From Aliihoeflea sp023389195 (GTDB lineage: Bacteria > Pseudomonadota > Alphaproteobacteria > Rhizobiales > Rhizobiaceae), in assembly GCA_023389195.1 (NCBI GenBank), contig JAEWET010000050.1, forward strand, positions 134,691 through 198,690: a DNA stretch of 64,000 nucleotides. The letters run 5' to 3'. The notes beneath the pieces were generated by a model. That model did not search any database, was not told the origin of the DNA, and worked only from the letters and a program-made list of their open reading frames with translations. Positions 53,657 to 62,864 of this stretch are shown here, piece by piece. Position 1 is the stretch's first letter. Each line of letters opens with the position of its first letter. The translations under genes and the position numbers were made by a program.

Positions 53657-54193
53657 TCAGCGCGGCGCCAGAACCATCATCATCTGGCGGCCTTCGAGCT
53701 TGGGCTCGGCCTCGACCTTGGCGATCTCGGTGACTTCCTCGCGAACGCGGTTCAGAAGCTTCATGCCGAGTTCCATATGCGCCATTTCGCGGCCACGGAA
53801 GCGCAGCGTGAGCTTGACCTTGTCGCCTTCCTCGAAGAAGCGGCGCACGGCTCTCATCTTCACCTCGTAGTCGTGGGTGTCGATGTTCGGACGCATCTTG
53901 ATCTCCTTGATCTCGATGGTCTTCTGCTTCTTGCGGGCTTCGGCCGCCTTTTTCTGGTTGGCGTACTTCATCTTGCCGAGATCGGTGATCTTGCAGACGG
54001 GCGGCGTCTGGTTCGGCGAGATTTCCACGAGATCCATGCCCGCTTCCTCGGCGAGGATCAGGGCTTCATTGATCGACACGACGCCACGATTCTGGCCTTC
54101 GGCATCGATGAGCTGCACCTGCGGTACACGGATGTCACGGTTGGAGCGCGGGCCTTCCTTGGTCGGCGCCGCGGCTTTGAACGGTCTGCGAAT
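53657..54193 (-). CDS. infC: Translation initiation factor IF-3, ATT start
   Basis: Binds the 30S subunit and checks start codon pairing, about 178 aa. N-domain with VQLIDAEGQNRGVVSINEAL, a basic linker, and C-domain KMRPNIDTHDYEVKMRAVRRF. From the ATT at 54193 the frame reads RRPFKAAAPTKEGPRSNRDI before the conserved VQLID strand, as expected for IF-3. GAGGAG lies 9 nt upstream. No ATG or GTG gives this N-terminus. An ATT start is the classic infC feature that makes its synthesis self-limiting. A GTG at 54118 would cut off the first 25 residues. Confidence 0.92.
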   Translation of the reverse strand: MRRPFKAAAPTKEGPRSNRDIRVPQVQLIDAEGQNRGVVSINEALILAEEAGMDLVEISPNQTPPVCKITDLGKMKYANQKKAAEARKKQKTIEIKEIKMRPNIDTHDYEVKMRAVRRFFEEGDKVKLTLRFRGREMAHMELGMKLLNRVREEVTEIAKVEAEPKLEGRQMMMVLAPR

Positions 54194-54392
54194 GGTCGTA
54201 GTCTCCTCAAATCATTGACGTTCGGGGTCTGAAATCATCTGTCGCGGACAAGCTTGCGCTTCTGTCGCCGCGCCACGGGGCGTGTCAATAGCACAGACGG
54301 CGCGAAAAATCACGGGGGTCGCGAAAAAGTGGCGGCGGCGTCTTCCCATGCTATCAGATGGCGCGAAACGGCCGGAAATCAAGGAGACGACC

Positions 54393-55169
54393 ATGGAGCG
54401 CCCCGCGCCAGCCACGCTGCAAGTCGACGGAATCGACATCGCCTACCGTCGCCGTCCGGGCCGCGCGCCGGGCATCGTCTGGCTGGGCGGATACCGCTCC
54501 GACATGCTCGGCACCAAGGCCGAAGCCCTCGACGCGTGGGCCGCCCAGGAGGGCCGCGCAAGCCTGCGCCACGACTATTCCGGCCATGGCGAATCCGGCG
54601 GCGAATTCACAGACGGCACGATCTCGAAATGGCTGGCCGAGAGCCTCGCCGTCTTTCGCAGCCAGACCAAAGGCCCGCAGGTTCTCGTCGGCTCGTCGAT
54701 GGGCGCCTGGGTCGCGTTGCGCATGGTGCAGGAATTGCAGAGGACCGGCGAAGGCGGCCGCATCGGCGCGCTTCTTCTGCTTGCACCCGCACCCGATTTC
54801 ACCATCGAGCTGATGGAACCCCAACTGTCGAAGGTGCATCGGCGCGACCTCGAGACGAAGGGCTATATGGAAGAACATTCCGAATACTCGCCCGAGCCCA
54901 ACATCTACACCCGTGCGCTGTTCGAGGACGGGCGCGCGAACCGGGTGATGACCGGCATGATCGACACGCATTGCCCGGTCACGATCATCCAGGGCCTCGC
55001 CGATCCCGACGTGCCGCGCACCCATGCGCTGAAGCTGGTCGAGCATCTGCCGGCCGACGACGTCACGCTGTCGCTCGTCAAGGACGGCGACCATCGCCTG
55101 TCGCGCCCGCAGGACATTGCGCTGATCCTGAAGGCTGCCGAAGGCCTCTGCGAGCGGATTTCCGCCTGA
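54393..55169 (+). CDS. Alpha/beta hydrolase
   Basis: Serine hydrolase, about 258 aa, similar in outline to the ABHD10 group. Oxyanion region WLGGYRSDMLGTKA, nucleophile elbow VGSSMGAW, acid in GLADPDVP and catalytic histidine in DGDHRLSRP. I chose the ATG at 54393 with AAGGAGAC upstream, over an ATG 37 codons earlier. Its stop overlaps the start of the transporter gene (TGATG), so the two are coupled. Substrate unknown. Confidence 0.87.
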   Translation: MERPAPATLQVDGIDIAYRRRPGRAPGIVWLGGYRSDMLGTKAEALDAWAAQEGRASLRHDYSGHGESGGEFTDGTISKWLAESLAVFRSQTKGPQVLVGSSMGAWVALRMVQELQRTGEGGRIGALLLLAPAPDFTIELMEPQLSKVHRRDLETKGYMEEHSEYSPEPNIYTRALFEDGRANRVMTGMIDTHCPVTIIQGLADPDVPRTHALKLVEHLPADDVTLSLVKDGDHRLSRPQDIALILKAAEGLCERISA

Positions 55170-56323
55170 TGCGGCTTTCGGTGGTCGTCTCCTCCTTCGT
55201 CGCGGCGATCGTCGGCTTCGGTTCGACGCTGGCGCTCGTCATCGCTGCCGCTGCTGCGGTCGGTGCGACGACTGAACAGACCGCCAGCATGGTCACCGCC
55301 GTCTGCCTCGCCAAGGCTGCCGAGGCGGCGTTTCTCTCCTGGTGGACGCGCATGCCGGTCATCACCGCATGGACCACGCCGGGCGCCGCGCTTCTGGGCG
55401 CCAGCGCCGGCTTCACCATGGCCGAGGCGGTCGGCGCGTTCATCGGCGCGGCGCTGCTGCTGACGCTGACGGGCCTCGTGCGCCCGCTGACGCGTCTCGT
55501 CTCGATGATACCGTCCTCGGTCGCCTCGGGTATGCTCGCCGGCATCGTCGTCGCCTTCGTCATGGGCGCCGCGCGCGCCGTCGGCATGGATGCGGTCCTC
55601 GTCCTGCCGCTCCTGCTCGCCTTCTTCGTCCTGCGGCTCTTCAATCCGGCGCTTTCGGTGCTGGCCGTGCTCGTCGGCGGCGGGGCGCTCGCCCTTGCGC
55701 TCGGCCGCGTCGGCAGTTTGCCACCATTCGAGCTTTCAACGCTCGTCTGGACATCGCCCGACTTCTCGCTGACGGCTTTCGTCGGCCTTGCAGTGCCGCT
55801 CTACCTCGTCACGATGGCCTCGCAGAACCTTGCCGGCATCGCCGTCCTGCGCGCCGCCGGCTACAGCCCGCCCACCGGCCTCCTGATCGGAACGACCGGC
55901 TTCGTCTCGCTCCTCTCCGCACCCTTCAACGCGCTGACGACGAACCTCGCTGCCATCTCGGCGGCGATCTGCACGGACCCCGACGCCCATCCCGATCCGG
56001 CCAAGCGCTGGCTCACCGGACCGTTCTACGCGCTCTGGTATGTCGTCTTCGCGATCTTCGGCGCCTCGCTCGTCGCGCTGTTCGACGTGCTGCCGCAAAG
56101 CCTCATCCTGCTCGTCGCCGGCATCGGGCTGCTGGCCCCGCTGACCAACGCACTCGGCCTTGCTATGGCCGACCCGGCCGAACGCATCCCCGCCATCGTC
56201 GCTTTCACGGTCACCGCATCGGGTCTCACCATCGGCGGGATCGGTGCCGCGTTCTGGGGCCTCCTCGCCGGGCTGTTCGTGCTCGTCCTCGACCGGATCG
56301 CCGCGCGCGGCAAGCGAAGTTGA
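55169..56323 (+). CDS. BenE-family transporter
   Basis: Polytopic inner-membrane protein, about 384 aa with some 12 hydrophobic helices, of the benzoate:H+ symporter (BenE) family. FVAAIVGFGSTLALVIAAA, WTTPGAALL, MIPSSVASGMLAGI and SAPFNALTTNLAAISAAIC are the conserved membrane motifs. No aromatic catabolic genes are near, so benzoate itself is uncertain. It overlaps the hydrolase gene by one nucleotide. Confidence 0.88.
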   Translation: MRLSVVVSSFVAAIVGFGSTLALVIAAAAAVGATTEQTASMVTAVCLAKAAEAAFLSWWTRMPVITAWTTPGAALLGASAGFTMAEAVGAFIGAALLLTLTGLVRPLTRLVSMIPSSVASGMLAGIVVAFVMGAARAVGMDAVLVLPLLLAFFVLRLFNPALSVLAVLVGGGALALALGRVGSLPPFELSTLVWTSPDFSLTAFVGLAVPLYLVTMASQNLAGIAVLRAAGYSPPTGLLIGTTGFVSLLSAPFNALTTNLAAISAAICTDPDAHPDPAKRWLTGPFYALWYVVFAIFGASLVALFDVLPQSLILLVAGIGLLAPLTNALGLAMADPAERIPAIVAFTVTASGLTIGGIGAAFWGLLAGLFVLVLDRIAARGKRS

Positions 56324-56424
56324 CCGCGCCATGTCCGATTTTCCTTGAAGTCGGTTTGGCCCGTTCCCATCTCGAAATGAAGCAGCCGGATGGGCTGCGA
56401 GCCACCGAAAAGGAACGGGTGACG

Positions 56425-56853
56425 ATGACGAAAGCACTGATCCGTCCTGCATGGACGCCTGCCACCATCGCCTTGATGGTCATCGGCTTCATGGTGTTCT
56501 GGCCGCTCGGCCTCGCCATGCTCGCCTACATCATCTGGGGCGACCGCCTCGACGCCTTCAAGGGCGACGTCAATCGCGCGACGGACGGTTTCTTCTCCTC
56601 CTGTCGCAAGGCTTCGTACCGCACGGGCGCGCCGCGCACCGGCAACGTCGCCTTCGACGACTGGCGCACCAAGGAACTCGACCGCCTCAATGAAGAGCGC
56701 CGCAAGCTCGACGAGATGCGCGACGAATTCGACGAGTACGCCCGCGAACTGCGCCGCGCCAAGGACCAGGAAGAGTTCGACCGCTTCATGGCCAAGCGCT
56801 CGCGCAACACGCCGGACAAGCCGCAGGACGGCGAAATCCTCAACCCGGCCTGA
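56425..56853 (+). CDS. DUF2852 family membrane protein
   Basis: Protein of 142 aa common in Rhizobiales, function unknown. One hydrophobic helix at about residues 11-37 (MVIGFMVFWPLGLAMLAYII), a short loop, then FDDWRTKELDRLNEERRKLD, a coiled coil that is the family signature. Start ATG at 56425 with AAGGAA upstream. Single-gene unit followed by a terminator. Confidence 0.83.
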   Translation: MTKALIRPAWTPATIALMVIGFMVFWPLGLAMLAYIIWGDRLDAFKGDVNRATDGFFSSCRKASYRTGAPRTGNVAFDDWRTKELDRLNEERRKLDEMRDEFDEYARELRRAKDQEEFDRFMAKRSRNTPDKPQDGEILNPA

Positions 56854-56877
56854 TTGGCCGCGATTGGGATGACATCG

Positions 56878-56905
56878 AAGCGGCGTCGCGCAAGCGGCGC
56901 CGCTT
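56878..56905 (+). terminator. Rho-independent terminator after DUF2852
   Basis: AAGCGGCG pairs with CGCCGCTT (8 bp) around a 12-nt loop, ending in a short TTTT run, 25 nt after the stop. Confidence 0.65.
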
Positions 56906-56951
56906 TTGCATTTGGTGGTTCAACCCGCATCGAATCATCTAGGCTCTCACC

Positions 56952-57704
56952 ATGGTTCTCGGCCTGTTCAAATCCCGCCCCCGTCCACCAATCGCTCCGA
57001 TCGAGCGCATGCACGCGATCGGCGCGCGCTCGCTGCCATTGCGCATCGTCGAGAATGCGCGCGCCAAACGGCTGACGCTCAGGATCGAGACAGGCGGCAA
57101 GGGGCTGCGGGTCACCGTGCCGCCGGGCATCGATCCGCGCGAGGTCGACCGGTTCCTCGATCGGCATCGAGGCTGGCTCGAAACGCGACTGGCGAAACTG
57201 CCGGACGACGCGGCCTTGCGTCCCGGCGTCAAGCTGCCGGTTCGCGGCGTCCCGCATCTGATCGTCCACCAGCCGGGCCGCGGCACGGTGACGGTCGGCG
57301 CATTGGAGGGCGAACCGGCCCTTATCGTCCATGGCGATGGCGCCCACCTGCAGCGGCGTCTCGCGGATTTCCTGAAGCGCGAAGCCAAACGCGACATCGA
57401 GATTCTCGTCGCCAAGCACACGACCTCTGTCGGTCGCCGCGCGAAAACCGTACGCTATCGCGACACGACGAGCCGCTGGGGCTCCTGCACGTCCGACGGC
57501 ACGCTCTCTTTCTCCTGGCGGATCATGATGGCGCCGAAGACGGTGATCGACTACCTCGTCGCGCATGAGGTGGCGCATCTGAAGGAGATGAACCACGGCC
57601 CGAAATTCTGGGCGCTCTGCCGCGAGCTCTGCCCCCGTACCGACGAGGCCCGCGCCTGGCTGAAGAAGAATGGCGGCGCGCTGCAGGCGATCCGCTTCGA
57701 ATAG
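56952..57704 (+). CDS. YgjP-like zinc metallopeptidase (DUF45)
   Basis: Predicted metallopeptidase of the YgjP/SprT-related DUF45 family, 250 aa. Zinc motif HEVAHLKEMNHGPKFW near residues 200-215 (HExxH plus a downstream His). Upstream are the family strand RDTTSRWGSCTSDGTLSFSW and a beta-rich N-terminal part. Cellular substrate unknown. It precedes trpF by 46 nt in the same direction. Confidence 0.88.
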   Translation: MVLGLFKSRPRPPIAPIERMHAIGARSLPLRIVENARAKRLTLRIETGGKGLRVTVPPGIDPREVDRFLDRHRGWLETRLAKLPDDAALRPGVKLPVRGVPHLIVHQPGRGTVTVGALEGEPALIVHGDGAHLQRRLADFLKREAKRDIEILVAKHTTSVGRRAKTVRYRDTTSRWGSCTSDGTLSFSWRIMMAPKTVIDYLVAHEVAHLKEMNHGPKFWALCRELCPRTDEARAWLKKNGGALQAIRFE

Positions 57705-57750
57705 CGCCCGCTCCTCGACTTCGCCGCGATTCCATGGCACTTGCCCGGCC

Positions 57751-58428
57751 ATGACCCTCGACATCAAGATTTGCGGCTTGAAGACGGATGAAGCCGTCGA
57801 TGCGGCGCTGTCCGGCGGCGCTTCGCATGTTGGCTTCATCTTCTTCGAAAAGAGCCCCCGCCATGTCAGCCTCGACGAGGCGGCGCGTCTGGCTGCCCGC
57901 GTCAGGGACGAGGCGAAGTCAGTCGCCGTCACGGTCGACGCCGACGATGCCACGCTCGACGCGATCGTTTCCGCAATGTCGCCCGACATGCTCCAGCTTC
58001 ACGGGCATGAGACGCCCGCGCGCGTTGCCGAGGTCAAAGCGCGCTACGGCCTGCAGGTGATGAAGGCCTTTTCGGTCAGAGATGCCGCTGATCTCGACGC
58101 TGTCGCGCCCTATCGCGGCATCGCCGACCGCTTCCTCTTCGATGCCAAGCCGCCCAAGGGCTCCGACCTTCCCGGCGGCAATGGCGTCTCGTTCGACTGG
58201 CGGCTTCTCGCCGCCCTTGACCCCGGCCTCGATTACATGCTTTCCGGGGGCCTCAACGCTGGCAACATCGCCGATGCGCTGCGGCAGGCGAACCCGCCCG
58301 GCATCGACGTATCGTCCGGTGTCGAAAGCGCTCCGGGCGTCAAGGACCCGGCGCTGATCGCGAAATTCTTCGAGGCGGTTAAGGTCGCCCGCGCCGGTCT
58401 GCCGGCTTCAAGGGAGTTGACGACATGA
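57751..58428 (+). CDS. trpF: Phosphoribosylanthranilate isomerase TrpF
   Basis: Tryptophan pathway TIM-barrel isomerase, about 225 aa. KICGLKTDEAVD carries the catalytic cysteine; LQLHGHE and LFDAKPPKG carry the catalytic aspartate; LSGGLNAGN and DVSSGVESAPGVKD bind phosphate. Start ATG at 57751; ribosome site weak. Its stop overlaps the trpB start in ATGA. Confidence 0.96.
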   Translation: MTLDIKICGLKTDEAVDAALSGGASHVGFIFFEKSPRHVSLDEAARLAARVRDEAKSVAVTVDADDATLDAIVSAMSPDMLQLHGHETPARVAEVKARYGLQVMKAFSVRDAADLDAVAPYRGIADRFLFDAKPPKGSDLPGGNGVSFDWRLLAALDPGLDYMLSGGLNAGNIADALRQANPPGIDVSSGVESAPGVKDPALIAKFFEAVKVARAGLPASRELTT

Positions 58429-59645
58429 ACAGTCCCGTTGCGCCCAATTCCTTCCGCGCGGGCCCCGACCCGGAAGGCATGTTCGGCATTTTCGGCGGCC
58501 GCTTCGTCGCCGAGACGCTGATGCCGCTGATCCTCGATCTGGAAGAGCACTGGAAGGTCGCGCGCACCGATCCGGCCTTCAAGGCCGAGCTCGATCATCT
58601 CAACACACACTATACGGGCCGGCCCTCGCCGCTCTATTTCGCAGAACGCCTGACGGAGCATCTCGGCGGCGCCAAGATCTACTTCAAGCGCGACGAGCTG
58701 AACCACACCGGATCGCACAAGATCAACAACTGCCTCGGCCAGATCCTTCTGGCGCGACGCATGGGCAAGACGCGTATCATCGCCGAAACGGGCGCCGGCC
58801 AGCACGGCGTCGCGACGGCCACCGTCTGCGCCCGCTTCGGCCTTCCCTGCGTCGTCTATATGGGCGCGACCGATGTCGAGCGGCAGGCACCCAACGTCTT
58901 TCGGATGAAGCTGCTCGGTGCCGAAGTGATCCCCGTCTCGTCCGGCCACGGCACGCTCAAGGACGCAATGAACGAGGCGTTGCGAGACTGGGTCACCAAT
59001 GTCGAGGACACCTACTACCTGATCGGAACGGCCGCCGGCCCGCATCCCTATCCAGAACTCGTGCGCGAATTCCAGTCCGTCATCGGCAAGGAACTGCGCG
59101 AACAAATGATGGCCGCCGAAGGCCGCCTGCCGGACCTTCTGGTCGCAGCCGTCGGCGGCGGCTCGAACGCCATCGGCCTGTTCCACCCGTTCCTCGACGA
59201 CGCATCGGTGAAGATCGTCGGCGTCGAAGCCGGCGGCAAGGGCCTCGACGGCGAGGAACATTGCGCCTCGCTGACCGCCGGCGCGCCCGGCGTCCTGCAC
59301 GGCAACCGCACCTATCTGCTGCAGAACGAGGACGGCCAGATCAAGGACGGCCACTCGATCTCGGCCGGCCTCGACTATCCCGGCATCGGCCCCGAGCATT
59401 CCTGGCTGAAAGAGACCAACCGCGTCGAATACGTGCCGATCATGGATGACGAGGCGCTGGAGGCTTTCCAGCTCCTCACCCGGCTCGAAGGCATCATCCC
59501 CGCCCTCGAACCCGCCCACGCGCTGGCCGAAGTCGTCAAGCGCGCGCCGAAGATGGGCAAGGATCAGATCATCGTCATGAATCTCTGCGGCCGCGGCGAC
59601 AAGGACATCTTCACCGTCGGCAAGATCCTGGGCATGGGGCTCTAA
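58425..59645 (+). CDS. trpB: Tryptophan synthase beta chain TrpB
   Basis: PLP enzyme that joins indole and serine, 406 aa. PLP lysine in HTGSHKINNC, ETGAGQHGVA, VGGGSNAIG phosphate loop, and LNHTGSHK region intact. Coupled to trpF by a 4-nt overlap and 4 nt before trpA. Acts as the alpha2-beta2 complex with TrpA. Confidence 0.98.
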   Translation: MNSPVAPNSFRAGPDPEGMFGIFGGRFVAETLMPLILDLEEHWKVARTDPAFKAELDHLNTHYTGRPSPLYFAERLTEHLGGAKIYFKRDELNHTGSHKINNCLGQILLARRMGKTRIIAETGAGQHGVATATVCARFGLPCVVYMGATDVERQAPNVFRMKLLGAEVIPVSSGHGTLKDAMNEALRDWVTNVEDTYYLIGTAAGPHPYPELVREFQSVIGKELREQMMAAEGRLPDLLVAAVGGGSNAIGLFHPFLDDASVKIVGVEAGGKGLDGEEHCASLTAGAPGVLHGNRTYLLQNEDGQIKDGHSISAGLDYPGIGPEHSWLKETNRVEYVPIMDDEALEAFQLLTRLEGIIPALEPAHALAEVVKRAPKMGKDQIIVMNLCGRGDKDIFTVGKILGMGL

Positions 59646-59649
59646 TCAA

Positions 59650-60489
59650 ATGACCACTCGCATCGACCGCCGCATGGCGGATTTGAAGGCCGAAGGCCGT
59701 CCCGCCCTCGTCACCTATTTCATGGGCGGCGACCCGGACTACGACACCTCGCTGTCGATCATGAAGGCACTGCCGAAGGCCGGTTCCGACATCATCGAAC
59801 TCGGCATGCCGTTTTCCGATCCGATGGCCGATGGTCCCGCGATCCAGGCGGCTGGCCTTCGGGCGCTCAAGGCCGGACAGACTCTGAAGAAGACGCTGCA
59901 GATGGCGTCGGATTTCCGCAAGGATGACGATGCGACGCCGATCGTCCTGATGGGCTACTACAACCCCATCTACATCTACGGCGTCGAGAAATTTCTGACT
60001 GATGCCAAGGCGTCCGGCATCGACGGCCTGATCGTCGTCGACCTGCCGCCGGAAATGGACGGCGAACTGTGCATCCCGGCGCTGAAGGCCGGCATCAACT
60101 TCATTCGCCTCGCGACGCCCACCACCGACGACAAGCGCCTGCCCAAGGTGCTCGAGAATACGTCGGGCTTCGTATACTACGTCTCCATGCTGGGCATCAC
60201 CGGTTCGGCTCTGCCGGATACATCGAAGGTCGCGGGCGCGGTGGCACGCATCAAGGGCCACACCGACCTGCCGATCTGCGTCGGCTTCGGCGTCAAGACG
60301 GCCGAGCAGGCGCGCGCGATCGGTGCGTCGGCGGATGGCGTCGTGGTCGGCACGGCGATCGTCAACGCGGTCGCCAACGTGCTCGGTCCGAAAGGCGAGA
60401 AGACCGCCGATCCGGCCGAAGCCGTCGCGACCCTCGTGTCCGGCCTCGCTCAGGGCGTTCGCTCCGCGCGCCTTGCACAGGCCGTCTGA
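59650..60489 (+). CDS. trpA: Tryptophan synthase alpha chain TrpA
   Basis: Cleaves indole-3-glycerol phosphate for TrpB, 279 aa. The catalytic glutamate is in IELGMPFSDPMADGP and the aspartate in VVDLPPE. Phosphate loop GFGVKTAEQA and the alphaproteobacterial end are present. It lies 4 nt after trpB. Confidence 0.98.
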   Translation: MTTRIDRRMADLKAEGRPALVTYFMGGDPDYDTSLSIMKALPKAGSDIIELGMPFSDPMADGPAIQAAGLRALKAGQTLKKTLQMASDFRKDDDATPIVLMGYYNPIYIYGVEKFLTDAKASGIDGLIVVDLPPEMDGELCIPALKAGINFIRLATPTTDDKRLPKVLENTSGFVYYVSMLGITGSALPDTSKVAGAVARIKGHTDLPICVGFGVKTAEQARAIGASADGVVVGTAIVNAVANVLGPKGEKTADPAEAVATLVSGLAQGVRSARLAQAV

Positions 60490-60524
60490 CACCCCATTTT
60501 CCAGATAGAACGGAAGGCTCCGCG

Positions 60525-61448
60525 ATGAACTGGATCAACAATTACGTCCGCCCGAAGATCAATTCGATGCTCGGCCGGCGCGACATGCCCGAAAATCTCT
60601 GGATCAAGGACCCGGAGAGCGGCGAGATGGTGTTTCACAAGGATCTGGAGAGCAACCAGTATGTGATCCCGTCCAGCGGACATCACATGAAGATTTCCGC
60701 CAAGGAGCGCCTGCGCTATTTCTTCGATGACGGCCACTACGAGACGATCGAAAACCCCAAGGCCGTCGTCGATCCGCTGAAGTTCCGCGACGAGAAGCGC
60801 TATACGGACCGCCTGCGCGACGCCAAGACCAAGACCGGCATGGACGATGCGATCGTCAACGCCACCGGCACGATCGACGGCCTGCCGATCGTCGCGACCG
60901 TGCAGGATTTTGCCTTCATGGGCGGCTCGCTGGGCATGGCCGCGGGCGACGCGATCATTCGCGGCTTCGAGACCGCCGTCGAGCAGCAGCGCCCGCTGGT
61001 GCTGTTCGCCGCTTCCGGCGGTGCGCGGATGCAGGAAGGCATCCTGTCCCTGATGCAGCTTGCCCGCACGACCGTTGCGGTCGACCGGCTGAAGGAAGCC
61101 GGCCTGCCCTATATCGTCGTCCTGACCAATCCGACGACCGGCGGCGTGACTGCCTCCTATGCGATGCTGGGCGACGTCCACATTGCCGAGCCGGGCGCAC
61201 TCATCGGCTTCGCCGGCCCGCGCGTCATCGAGCAGACGATCCGCGAAAAGCTGCCCGAAGGCTTCCAGCGCGCCGAGTATCTGATGGATCACGGCATGGT
61301 CGACATGGTCGTCTCGCGACTGGAACTGAAGGCGACCATCGCCGGTCTCCTGAAAATCCTGACGCATGCGCCCGCCGCAGACATGCCGGCGCTGGCCGAC
61401 ATGACGCCCCCGGCGGCAGAACTCGCCGACAGCCGCGCCCCCGCCTGA
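60525..61448 (+). CDS. accD: Acetyl-CoA carboxylase carboxyltransferase beta subunit AccD, no zinc cysteines
   Basis: With AccA it transfers CO2 from biotin to acetyl-CoA, the first step of fatty acid synthesis; 307 aa. Crotonase fold with GGSLGMAAGDAI, SGGARMQEGILSLMQ and NPTTGGVTASYAMLGD. The N-terminal zinc ribbon of E. coli AccD has four cysteines; here the same place reads LWIKDPESGEMVF and IPSSGHHMK, with none. In rhizobial AccD most of these are already lost; here all are. Start ATG at 60525 with CGGAAGG upstream. Part of the trp-acc-fol run. Confidence 0.96.
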   Translation: MNWINNYVRPKINSMLGRRDMPENLWIKDPESGEMVFHKDLESNQYVIPSSGHHMKISAKERLRYFFDDGHYETIENPKAVVDPLKFRDEKRYTDRLRDAKTKTGMDDAIVNATGTIDGLPIVATVQDFAFMGGSLGMAAGDAIIRGFETAVEQQRPLVLFAASGGARMQEGILSLMQLARTTVAVDRLKEAGLPYIVVLTNPTTGGVTASYAMLGDVHIAEPGALIGFAGPRVIEQTIREKLPEGFQRAEYLMDHGMVDMVVSRLELKATIAGLLKILTHAPAADMPALADMTPPAAELADSRAPA

Positions 61449-61470
61449 TCCTCCGGTCCGGAGACCTGCC

Positions 61471-62802
61471 ATGACCCTCCTGACCGCCGGGCAGCAGATC
61501 GAGCGGCTGATGTCGCTGCATCCGAAGGGCTTCGACCTGTCGCTGGAGCGCATCCGGCGGCTGCTCGAAAAACTGGACAATCCGCAGGATCGGCTGCCGC
61601 CGGTCATCCACATCGCCGGCACCAACGGCAAGGGCTCCGCCGCGGCATTCTCCCGCGCGCTTCTGGAAGCCGCCGGACGGCTCGTCCACGTCCATACCTC
61701 GCCGCATCTGGTGCGCTGGCACGAACGATACCGGCTGGGCGAGGCGGGCGGCGGCCAGTTCGTCGACGACGCGATCTTCGCCGACGCCATCGCCCGCGTG
61801 GCCGAGGCCAATCAGGGCCAGACGATCACCGTCTTCGAGATCCTGACGGCGGTCGGCTTCGTGCTCTTCTCCGAGCATCCGGCCGACGCGGCGATCCTCG
61901 AAGTCGGCCTCGGCGGCCGCTTCGACGCGACCAACGTCATCGCGCGGCCGGCCGTCTCCGTTATCATGCCGATCTCGCTCGACCACGAGGCCTATCTGGG
62001 CGACCGGGTCGAGCTCATCGCGGTGGAAAAGGCCGGGATCATCAAGCGCGGCGCGCCCGTCGTCATCGGGGCGCAGGAGCATGACGCAGCGCGAGACGTG
62101 CTGGTCGACACCGCCGAGCGGCTCGGCTGCCCGCTCCTCGTCTACGGCCAGGATTTCATCGCCTACGAGGAAAACGGGCGGATGATCTACCAGGACGAGG
62201 GTGGCCTTCTCGACCTGACGCCACCACGCCTCGTCGGCCGTCACCAGTTCGCCAACGCCGCGACTGCGATCGCTGCAATCAAGGCTGCCGGCTTCGACGG
62301 CTCGCTGCGCGTCGCCGATCGCGCGATGAAGAAGGTCGAATGGTCGGGGCGGATGCAGAAGCTGACCGACGGTCATCTTGTCGATCTTGCCCCTGCCGGC
62401 TCCGAAATCTGGCTCGATGGTGGTCACAATCCGGGTGCCGGAACGGTCATCGCCGAGGCCATGGCCGAGCAGGAGGAGAAGCGCCCGCGCCCGCTCTTCC
62501 TGATCGCGGGCATGATCAACACCAAGGATCAATCCGGCTATTTCAGCGCCTTTCACGGCATGGCGCGGCACGTCTTCACCGTTCCGGTGGCACATTCGGA
62601 TGCCGGCGTGCCGAATGACGAGCTTGCCGCACGCGCCATGGAGGCGGGCTTGTCGGCCGAGCCGGTCTCGTCGGTAGAAAGCGCACTCAGGCTTCTCTCC
62701 GAAACCTGGAACGGGCTCGAGATCCCGCCGCGCATCCTGATCTGCGGCTCGCTTTATCTGGCCGGCGAAGTGCTCGACAAGAACGGCACGCCTCCGCACT
62801 GA
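61471..62802 (+). CDS. folC: Bifunctional folylpolyglutamate/dihydrofolate synthase FolC
   Basis: Adds glutamate to dihydropteroate and folates, 443 aa. P-loop IAGTNGKGSAAAFS near residues 47-60, HTSPHLVRWHERYRL, EVGLGGRFDATNV and WLDGGHNPGAG in the glutamate-binding half. It starts 22 nt after accD. A shared terminator separates it from trxA. Confidence 0.95.
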   Translation: MTLLTAGQQIERLMSLHPKGFDLSLERIRRLLEKLDNPQDRLPPVIHIAGTNGKGSAAAFSRALLEAAGRLVHVHTSPHLVRWHERYRLGEAGGGQFVDDAIFADAIARVAEANQGQTITVFEILTAVGFVLFSEHPADAAILEVGLGGRFDATNVIARPAVSVIMPISLDHEAYLGDRVELIAVEKAGIIKRGAPVVIGAQEHDAARDVLVDTAERLGCPLLVYGQDFIAYEENGRMIYQDEGGLLDLTPPRLVGRHQFANAATAIAAIKAAGFDGSLRVADRAMKKVEWSGRMQKLTDGHLVDLAPAGSEIWLDGGHNPGAGTVIAEAMAEQEEKRPRPLFLIAGMINTKDQSGYFSAFHGMARHVFTVPVAHSDAGVPNDELAARAMEAGLSAEPVSSVESALRLLSETWNGLEIPPRILICGSLYLAGEVLDKNGTPPH

Positions 62803-62819
62803 ACGGCGCCCGCAACGAA

Positions 62820-62844
62820 AAAGCCCGGCGCTTGGCCGGGCTTT
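62820..62844. terminator. Bidirectional terminator between folC and trxA
   Basis: AAAGCCCGGC pairs with GCCGGGCTTT (10 bp) around GCTTG, with A-run before and T-rich end after. It can stop folC (plus) and trxA (minus) transcripts. Confidence 0.88.
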
Positions 62845-62864
62845 CGAAAACTCTTGCCGATCGA

